DNA from: Anadara kagoshimensis
Lineage: Eukaryota > Mollusca > Bivalvia > Arcoida > Arcidae
Assembly: GCA_021292105.1 (NCBI GenBank)
Contig: CM037869.1
Location: 29,589,536-29,653,535 of the forward strand
Reading direction: 5' to 3'
DNA: 64,000 nt
The first letter of the stretch is position 1, and every line of letters starts with the position of its first letter. Positions 56,534 to 64,000 of the stretch are shown here, piece by piece. The notes under the pieces were generated by a model that ran no database searches, was not told the DNA's origin, and was given only the letters and a program-made list of their open reading frames with translations. The position numbers and the translations under genes were made by a program.

Positions 56534-58819
56534 CTAAGGTGATTGAGAAGACAGATCGTCTTTAACAATCCAGTTATGTATAGACGCTCCCTGGGTGATG
56601 AAAAATGGAATGAGTCCTGGAAAGTCATTGTAAATTCTAAACACTACGAATGAATCAAATGCTGTCATTTTGTTAGATTCGACTGCATTAATATCAACAC
56701 CATTTTCAATCAGAAAGCACACAAATTCTTTAAATTGCTCTGCATTAGAAACAACGCACTTGCAACATCTTATAAAACGATGAAGACACGTTTCTCCACT
56801 TTTCCTGTTTTGAATGCCAATATCTACTTTACCTCGTAAAAGATGTAGTGCTTTCCATATGTCATTAGCGGACATATTGAACACACAATCAAATATCGAC
56901 GTACCATCGACATCGATGTAAGATAAGTCAATATCGTGGACGATCGATTCTCGGAGTAGATCTAGAGAAAAACATCTTGTTTGTTCAGCAAAATACCAGA
57001 TTAATGGTTTTTTATTTATATACTTTTCCTTAGCATTGTTAAAATAAGCTGCAAACATGCTCATTGTATAATTTGTTTCATTTGTCAAATATCCGGGACC
57101 TGGCAATTTTCCATAGCGATTCATTAAGCTCCAATCGGCTTGATTTTCTAATAAACACTGTAGAACAGATTTATTTACAACACTGTGTTGTAGAAGTGTA
57201 TGGAGAGGCGTATTTCCTTGATTGTCAGGTGCATTTATTGATAAACCATGCTTTGTTAGGAATTGGACGAAATCTGAGATCTCTGAAAAGTTGTTTGGAA
57301 CATGAAAAGAGAGACAAAAACCACGGTTTTGAGAAAAATGCATACAACAAGCATGAATTAACGTCGCATTGTTTCTGTCTCTGATACCAAGGTTTGCTCC
57401 TTTGTTATACAAGTACTCTAAACTCTGAAGTGTCAGAATGTTTTTCTCGAGTAAGTACACCATTGTTTTTGTCATGCTATTTTCAGATTCTAAAGCTTCT
57501 TCTAGAAAACGCGATGACTGATTCCCAATAGAATATTCAGCAAAAAACGGTTGAGGAAAAAAACCAAAAGCTGATGCCTGATTTTCAAAAGAATATTCAG
57601 CTACACCTCCATTGATAACAATCATTTCAGCTAAATACGGTTCATCAACAATTTCAAGAGGTAGTTTGTTATTATTATCAGGAATATTTGGGTCTGCTCC
57701 TGCTTCAAATAAGATTTCAACTTTCTTATACACATCCTTTTTGACATTAGACGTTAGGGACATTAGTGTTGGCTTAGACATTAAGCAAGTCTTGAAGAGT
57801 GGGGTTTGCCCTTCTATGTTACGGATATTGACATTCTTGAAGCATTTGGTTAAATAATGGAACACTTCTACCGCCAAATCATGATGTAAAAGCGTATCTC
57901 CATTGCTGTCACAACCGTCTAATTTTACATTGCGTTCACCAAGAGCTTGTAGAATTTCTAAAGTCACCAACGCCCTTTTAGCTAAATAGAACTCTATGTT
58001 TTCTTTCATGATTTTCAAATTCACTCCGTGCTGTATAAAACAATGAATAATCTCAAGGTCGTCAATACAACAGAACAGAGGAATGCCATTATGAGTGAGC
58101 TGGGATGGATTAGAACCATTTGATAACAGAATCTCAATAAGGTTCTTGTCACCTTGTTGACATGCTATAGATAAAGCTGTATATCCATTAAGATCAACTG
58201 TATCAAAGTTAAAACCACAATGTCTTAAAGTACTGACACAGTCTGATATCGAATAGATGTCTTCATCAAGTTTATATGTGTACCTCCTTCGATGTACTAT
58301 GTAAGGATATAATAAAGCTAAGTTATGTAGAACGCTTCTGTTTTTCCCGTCAAAAACATTTACATTGCCATTCAAAACTTTTATGTGCTGTATCATTTCA
58401 GGCAAACATATCCCTTGAAAAACACAAATCAACAACATAGCCTCGAATGTTTTTGGATCACTGCTTCTCTCTTTCATGTGCTCAAAACAGAATTTCGCTA
58501 GGGCTGACGTTCCGACTTTACCTAATGCCGGATTACCTTTAGAATCGGTGACTAGCAAGTTTCCACCTTTTTTAAGAATGTACGAGAGTCTGGTGTAAAC
58601 ATCACCAATTGAAGGTCTTCTAATCTGAATATAATTAGGATTTAATAAGTCTAATAACAGATGGATAGCAGTATTTCCTTTATTATCCTTGCAGTTTGGA
58701 TCAGTAGCAGTGCATTTAAATAACTTGTCAAGAATAGAAATGACAAATGTTGTATTGAGACATGAAGGTGTAAGAACTCGTACTAAAGTGGAGCAAAGGT
58801 TGGGAGACTGCTGAATCAT
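56534..58819 (-). CDS. Ankyrin-repeat protein, 761 codons (C-terminal part or separate gene)
   Basis: Ankyrin repeats are helical hairpins that bind other proteins. At least ten segments fit the pattern, for example DPNCKDNKGNTAIHLLLDLL near the start, FDTVDLNGYTALSIACQQGD, ILFEAGADPNIPDNNNKLP, SINAPDNQGNTPLHTLLQHS and LIENGVDINAVESNKMTAF near the end. No NTPase, death-fold or membrane segment is visible. The middle has a local duplication (AEYSFENQ and AEYSIGNQ about 20 residues apart). The frame is open upstream of the first Met to about 58,893, where a TGA occurs, and that stretch runs straight into broken ankyrin sequence. The Met at 58,819 is therefore probably not a true start. It may be the 3' part of the same giant exon as the nSTAND3 frame, or a separate gene missing its 5' end. 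Confidence 0.8.
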   Translation of the reverse strand: MIQQSPNLCSTLVRVLTPSCLNTTFVISILDKLFKCTATDPNCKDNKGNTAIHLLLDLLNPNYIQIRRPSIGDVYTRLSYILKKGGNLLVTDSKGNPALGKVGTSALAKFCFEHMKERSSDPKTFEAMLLICVFQGICLPEMIQHIKVLNGNVNVFDGKNRSVLHNLALLYPYIVHRRRYTYKLDEDIYSISDCVSTLRHCGFNFDTVDLNGYTALSIACQQGDKNLIEILLSNGSNPSQLTHNGIPLFCCIDDLEIIHCFIQHGVNLKIMKENIEFYLAKRALVTLEILQALGERNVKLDGCDSNGDTLLHHDLAVEVFHYLTKCFKNVNIRNIEGQTPLFKTCLMSKPTLMSLTSNVKKDVYKKVEILFEAGADPNIPDNNNKLPLEIVDEPYLAEMIVINGGVAEYSFENQASAFGFFPQPFFAEYSIGNQSSRFLEEALESENSMTKTMVYLLEKNILTLQSLEYLYNKGANLGIRDRNNATLIHACCMHFSQNRGFCLSFHVPNNFSEISDFVQFLTKHGLSINAPDNQGNTPLHTLLQHSVVNKSVLQCLLENQADWSLMNRYGKLPGPGYLTNETNYTMSMFAAYFNNAKEKYINKKPLIWYFAEQTRCFSLDLLRESIVHDIDLSYIDVDGTSIFDCVFNMSANDIWKALHLLRGKVDIGIQNRKSGETCLHRFIRCCKCVVSNAEQFKEFVCFLIENGVDINAVESNKMTAFDSFVVFRIYNDFPGLIPFFITQGASIHNWIVKDDLSSQSP
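57470..57610 (-). repeat. Short coding duplication in the ankyrin frame
   Basis: Two imperfect copies encode AEYSFENQASAFGF and AEYSIGNQSSRF about 60 bases apart. It is an in-frame duplication inside a linker between ankyrin repeats. Confidence 0.6.
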
Positions 58820-58879
58820 AGAGTAGATAGTGGTCAGAAAAACAGTATGAAATAAAAGCTTTGTTGATATTGGACTATT

Positions 58880-59424
58880 TAAACCAATTATATGAAGTCA
58901 GCAATTGGATATCCATGTCACATCCGCTTTGAATAAGATACTGCCTTATTTCTATATTATTATTGCATTCAATAGGTGTCTTCCCAAATTTGTCTTTGCA
59001 TATTTATTAGCACCTAAATAAACAAGGGATTTTGCAACATCTAATTGTCTACGCAATGTAACGGCGTTTGTCCGGCTTTGTTTCTGTGATTGATGTCAGC
59101 TCCAGCATTCACAAGCACGTGGACATTTTTTCCAATTGAACACAGAACAATGGTGTTTGTCCATTGTTGTCTCAGCATTAACATCTGCACCGCATTTAAT
59201 CAGATATTGCAAGATAGGACTCCAAACTGCAACATGAAGTAATTTTTCCATCATCTGTCCGTATATTTATATCTACCCCTTTAGATACAAGTAAATGTAT
59301 GATTTATTCGGAACGAATCGTTAGAATCCATCACCAACTTTAAGGCAGTTTCATTCATCAAACTCAATCTTTTGTTGACATGAACTTTTGACAAAAGATC
59401 ATAAACTGTGTTATGAATGTGTGA
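58880..59424 (-). pseudogene. Ankyrin-repeat sequence broken by several frameshifts
   Basis: Read on the minus strand, canonical repeats can be followed only by changing frame. IIHLLVSKGVDINIRTDDGK and LLHVAVWSPILQYLIKCGAD need one change between them. GQTPLFCVQL and VNAGADINHRNKAGQTPLHC follow in another frame. QLDVAKSLVYLGANKYAKT is in a third, and FGKTPIECNNNIEIRQYLI in a fourth segment. At least five single-base-type shifts fall within about 550 bp, several at short homopolymers (GGAAAAATT, GACAAATTT). The flanking frames of 4.1 kb and 2.3 kb show none. The segment is either a dead ankyrin copy between two genes or the damaged middle of one giant exon. Confidence 0.8.
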
Positions 59425-62400
59425 TCATTGTCGATTGATTGCCCAAACATTTAAAAAAAAGGAAATCAAGTCGTTGGACATGTCACTATGCTTGGTTGAG
59501 GACACGTGTGCATCATTTCCATTTTGGAAAGTTCTAAATTTATAAGGTATCGAACCTTTTGGGTCTTTTGTATAAGCATATAGTTTCTGGTAGATAGATT
59601 TCAATTCTGTAATTTGATCTGTTTGCCCAAGCTCTACCGCTATTTGTTCAATATGCGGAAGTCGTTTTAATGTCCTTTTGCAATTTTCGGGTATTTTTAT
59701 TTCTTCAAGCATATGTTTAGACATTCGAATTTTCAACCCATGTGTCATTAATTTCTTACATAGTTGAAATGTTTCATCATCACTCTGGGCTGATATAAGT
59801 ATATAACAGAACAGACTATCGTGGTCAGAATCAACCATTCCTATTTGTAACCCCGACATCAACATAAAATCAAGAATCTCACAGTTTAAGACTGAATTTT
59901 TAGCCATAGATACAATAACCGAGGTACGTAAATGATATGTATTTTTTATTATCGGTGCTTTGTATACAGAGAGAAGTTTCATTGCAATATTGGAATGTCT
60001 GATATATCGAAAAAGTGAATCGTCAATGCAGATGTTAAACCCGTTGTTTAATAAGAATTCCATACGGGGTTCAATAACGGATTCATCCAGTTTACTTGTT
60101 ATTAAATAATCTAGAACTGTTTTTCCGGCATGGGTTACAGCATTGACAGAAATGGTTTCTAGTATTTGCTGAAGAGTTTTCATTACCGATAATTCATCTT
60201 CAGGATATCTGATGAAATAGTGCAAGCATGTTGCCCCAGATTTATCTTTAACCCTAAAATCCGCATTCATTTCTTTTAGCTGCAAGTATACATCAAAAGA
60301 CATTGCTCCATTTTTTGTTATTGCAATAAGAGATGTGTTTCCATTGTCGTCTCTTTTTGGGAGATGTTTGTAGCTGCTTGTTTTCAGGAGTAATAGAGCC
60401 AAAGTTGAATTATTTACCAGATGAATTGGTAGCCTTCCATCATTGTCACATACATCAATATTTGCACCGTTATCAAGCAAAAAATTTATGCAACAATTCA
60501 CAGATCCATGGATATCTTCTCGAGCCCGATGCAAACAATAAGCTCTATTTGAATATGAATTACTAAAAGTGTCATCGTATCTTGATTCCTGAACGGGTGA
60601 AGAAGTACCACAAACTAAAAGATGTAAAACAGTATGACCATTTTCGTTTTGCACATTTACATTCACACCATTTCTTATTAAAGTACAAAAAAGTTCTTCA
60701 TTGATAGCCTTTTCTCCTTTCCTTGGCGAATATATATCTCTTTGAAATGATTTACGTAGTAGACAAAATAATATGGTTTCATCATATCTTTTCAATGTAA
60801 AAGGTAGAATGCCTCGATATTTTAAACATTTGAGTATGTCTGTAGTTAGCAAATCTTTTTCTACAAGATCAAATAAAAGGTGAGGATTTATCTTAGCAAT
60901 ATCCCCGATAAACTTACTATGTGCTTCGGTGCCGAGTGAAATGAGCTTTTTTATAATCTGTGACGACCGAGATATCATTATCAATGATAAAAAATTTCCT
61001 GATTCCCATTGTAGACATGACCATTTTTCTACGATTAAATTCACGAAATGTAATGAGTTGGATTTTATTGCTTCAACGACTAAAATTTGTAAATCTTCAG
61101 CTGGTATCTCATAATGCACTAACGATAATGCATCCAATATGTCACTTTTTGTGTATCTCTCTTCAGATTGTCTTAATATATTAAGCAAATGTTTCTTCAT
61201 TAAAGGCCAAAGATCCTTCTCATTTTCTCCTGATTTGTATAACAATTCTACCAATGTTTCACTAGGAACTATATTTGATGCTAGGATTTTAATTGGATCT
61301 TCATTCGAGTTAATGTGCAAATCTTTAGTTCCTTCACTCTTTATCCATTCTTCTGCAACTTTTGCAAAATTTGTTTCAAGAAGGGCAGTCCTTTGGTTGT
61401 TATTGGTTATTTGTTTGTTTACATGTGAGTACTGTAAAAACACTTTTGTTCTTGCTACTGCTACATCTTCAGACCATATCAAACCTAAGCCTAAGCCGGA
61501 ACACCCGACTGCATAGTGTAGTGCGGTACACCCCAGTTCGTCAGTAATATTTGGGTCTATCAGTGGAATTAAATAATCTAAACAAGATAAAACAGTCTTG
61601 TTTTCAATCATTGATACTGTAACATGATGAAGTAAGGATCTTCCATGTGTATCTACATGAGATAAATCTAATCCTTTCTGGGTCATTCCTTTTAGTAAAT
61701 CCACGCAAATTACATCCTCAAACCGGACCAGATCAAAAATGGGAAGTTTCCTTTCATTATCGACGTGACTGATACAACATCCTTGTCTCACGAGTTCGTT
61801 TGCAATTTCTGTATTTCTGCTATAGAATAAAGGTGTTTTGCCATAAATATTGCTATGATTGACATCACCGCCATATTTGATCAATACTCTCATAACATCA
61901 CATGACTTTGCATAAAAGAGTGGCGTGTTATAATCACAGTTAATGACATTTGGATCAAGGTCATATTTATTTAACAAATATCCAAGTATCTGACATTCTC
62001 CGAAATCAGCACAATGGTGAAGCAATGAATTGAAATCAGAATCCTTGTAATTGATATCAGCACCCAGATCTACTAAAAATTTGAACACGTCGAAGCTTGA
62101 ACCAACTATAGCTTCTTTTATAGGCACTGAGTACATGGGATGAGCAAAGATACGTGAAGAACGTGAACGTGAGCGTTTCGAGACTGTATTTCTGAGAAAA
62201 CTTTCTTTTGTAAACAGTACTTCAACCAGTTTCCGATTACCATGCCTACATGCAACTATAAAAGCATCAGAAAGAACTCGGTCAAATTCGTTTATATTTT
62301 TACTTTTATGTAATGTTTTTGTTAATAGTTTTTTACAAAACTCTACTTTTCTATAATGAGCAGCATATATTATGAAAGAAAGGTCATGTTCACTTTCATC

Positions 62401-63643
62401 AGAGAATAAATGAAAATCATTATCCGGGACAATGCAAAACAATTGATCTATGAATTTTATATCGTCAAGAAACTCTGAGACGGCTACACCTGACTTGTTT
62501 CCACATCGTATCTCCTGTAAAAACCGTTCAGCAATGTGTACATACTGTGATTCTGGTATCCAAATAAATTCGTCAGAACTCTTCTTGTTGACACATTTTG
62601 GTTTCATACGTTCACAGATAAATTCAAATTTGCTCTTTTGAATGATTAACTGAACGTCTCTAATCTCTTCAAGAAGCACATACGTCACTGCATCAATTAA
62701 AGAAGGATGGCAAAAAACAAAATTGTCATCATCTTTTTTAAAGAAAGACCCAGCAAGATGTTCTACAGCAATCATAATATCACTTTTTGAAAACATGCTA
62801 TGGGGATAAAGAACTTTTGAAACAGCTTCTAAATTTTTTTCTATGCATGACTCGTCTATCTGTCCATTTTGCATTATAGCTATAACAAGGGCACAGAACT
62901 TTTTCTGATTATTTTGACTAATGTGTTTTATTTCTTTTCGAAGAAATTGGAGAGGGGAATGAAAAAACTTGAGCCCAAGAGAGAATATATTTTGGTGATT
63001 GGTGAAGAGATCTACACAGTGAGGGAACCCATGAGTGGATGGATCTAGATTTGCAATGTCATTTGCAGTATATATATCAATTTCTTTCTGCCGCCTTTTA
63101 GCAAATGTTTCTAAAATTTCCTTTTTCTCTTCAATATTTAAGGTAAACTCTGGGTCTGACAAGGAAACAATATACAAACTTTTAAAATAACGGATATCTT
63201 GTATTTCATTTTCAGCTTGTTTTGCTATATGATTTCGGGATGTAAAAATCAATAATGTTTCTATAATCTTTTTTTCTATAGGCATCTCTCTTTGTAAACT
63301 GTGGTTTTTGTCCCATTGCTCAAAAAGAGGCATCCACTTATTTACTTTATCTTTATCCAGGCCGGAGGTTCCAAAAACATCATCCATAAATGCAATCTGT
63401 TTTTTCTCTGTATTTATCAAATCCTTAAAGTCTTCTGGAGAATGGACAATTATAGGTTCATACCTTTTTGCTGCGTAATGATACATCAAATGTTTTGCCA
63501 TTGCCGTCTTTCCATCACCTGCATTTCCATACACTGTCACATGACCATATTCTGATAGAATGGTTTAGCCTCGTTATATGCCCTGGTCTCTACGTAGAAC
63601 GAATCCTCACATTTCCCTATTTCCATCGATAACGTTGATTGGC
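59425..63643 (-). CDS. nSTAND3 NTPase with ankyrin repeats (frameshifted near its P-loop)
   Basis: STAND NTPases are nucleotide-switched sensors and scaffolds, often immune or cell-death related. The nSTAND3-ankyrin type is abundant in bivalves. The 1,371-codon frame (from 63,540) opens with Walker A GNAGDGKTA at residues 5-13, Walker B KKQIAFMDDVFG at about 46-57, a sensor-like LLIFTSRN at about 96-103, the GFPHCVDLF motif near 171 and a winged-helix-like end FVFCHPSLIDAVTYV near 274. About 390 to the end is ankyrin repeats, for example VDLGADINYKDSDFNSLLHH and YGGDVNHSNIYGKTPLFY. The first codon is GTG inside conserved sequence, not a true start. The exon really begins at an acceptor at 63,643 (TTATTAACAG) and encodes FYVETRAYNEAK in another frame. 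A one-base shift near 63,565 separates it from LSEYGHVTVYG. The 5' exons lie outside the window. Confidence 0.88.
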
Positions 63644-64000
63644 CTGTTAATAAAATAATGATCAATTATCTGTATGTGGATAAAATATTTAGATTGTACC
63701 ATTGTCCAAATTTACTACTAGCTAAAATCTATAAATTCTTAAAACTAAGGTATTCTATCTTATGCAAAGCATAAGCTTAACTTTGTTAAATATATTTTGG
63801 ACCTTTGGTTTCTTTTCATTCCCTTGAATTTGGTTTCAAAATTAAAGTCCAGTCACTACTAGTACTGATGATAAATTGTACTCCGAAACTTTTGTCAAGT
63901 GTTGTAAAATTAACACTGGTATAATATGCTTTTAAGTAAATTTTTCTGAGCATAACCACTCACCCATTCACATATAGAATTTATCATCAATTGACGATTG
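63644..64000 (-). other. Intron 5' of the nSTAND3 exon
   Basis: AT-rich sequence upstream of the acceptor. It ends in a pyrimidine-rich tract with TTAACAG on the minus strand. No exon is visible before the window edge. Confidence 0.55.
63795..63935 (+). repeat. Dispersed repeat R2, copy 2
   Basis: Shares ordered words with 40,914-41,040: TTTGGACCTTTGGTTTCTTT, TACTGATGATAAATTGTACT and GTGTTGTAAAATTAACACTG. It lies in the intron upstream of the nSTAND3 exon, as copy 1 lies in an FMO intron. Confidence 0.65.

Noticed and set aside
57064..57384. Plus-strand frames opposite the ankyrin and nSTAND3 genes
   Set aside because: They are antisense shadows of well-supported minus-strand coding sequence.

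Overview
This window looks like nuclear DNA from a lophotrochozoan animal, most likely a bivalve mollusc. It is AT-rich, its genes have small GT-AG exons, and it is full of small mobile elements, microsatellites and minisatellites. It carries a large-exon nSTAND3 NTPase plus ankyrin-repeat gene of the kind that is strongly expanded in bivalves. The species call is an inference; no ribosomal or mitochondrial marker is present.

Left part (1-8.2 kb): AT-rich intergenic DNA with a tiny LINE 3' tail inside a perfect target-site duplication. A small minus-strand multi-exon gene follows (about 3.08-6.24 kb), encoding a Cys/His-rich, putatively zinc-binding N-terminus and a polar Ser/Thr-rich remainder. 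A 202-bp MITE sits in one of its introns. A full-length mariner (6,676-8,016) follows; its DD34D transposase keeps all three catalytic aspartates but has four in-frame stops.

Centre (8.2-36.6 kb): about 28 kb of head-to-tail macrosatellite. Each roughly 2-7 kb unit has a (TG)n start, a leading flank, an array of a 33-bp minisatellite (about 250 copies in all), a trailing flank with a SINE-like module and, in most units, a long hairpin. About 6 kb of this block is duplicated almost identically 12-12.6 kb away, and the second copy carries an extra 0.48-kb foldback insertion bounded by TTAA. Long open frames occur on both strands of the minisatellite, but I judge them artefacts of a 33-bp (11-codon) period.

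Right-centre (36.6-44.5 kb): another foldback element, then the last four recognisable exons of a flavin-containing monooxygenase gene on the plus strand (38.46-42.05 kb), ending in a hydrophobic anchor and a poly(A) signal. A separate 31-bp minisatellite of about 69 copies starts roughly 0.3 kb downstream.

Right (44.5-56.3 kb): no gene that I can support. It holds many copies of one dispersed repeat, a SINE-like element, a LINE remnant, AAT microsatellites and three neighbouring tandem repeats of 90, 65 and about 215 bp.

Far right (56.3-64 kb, minus strand): a 1,371-codon nSTAND3-ankyrin frame, about 0.55 kb of ankyrin sequence broken by several frameshifts, and a 761-codon ankyrin frame. 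A further single-base frameshift separates the nSTAND3 P-loop from its conserved upstream residues. The whole may be one giant exon that is decaying (or carries assembly indels), or two genes separated by a dead fragment.
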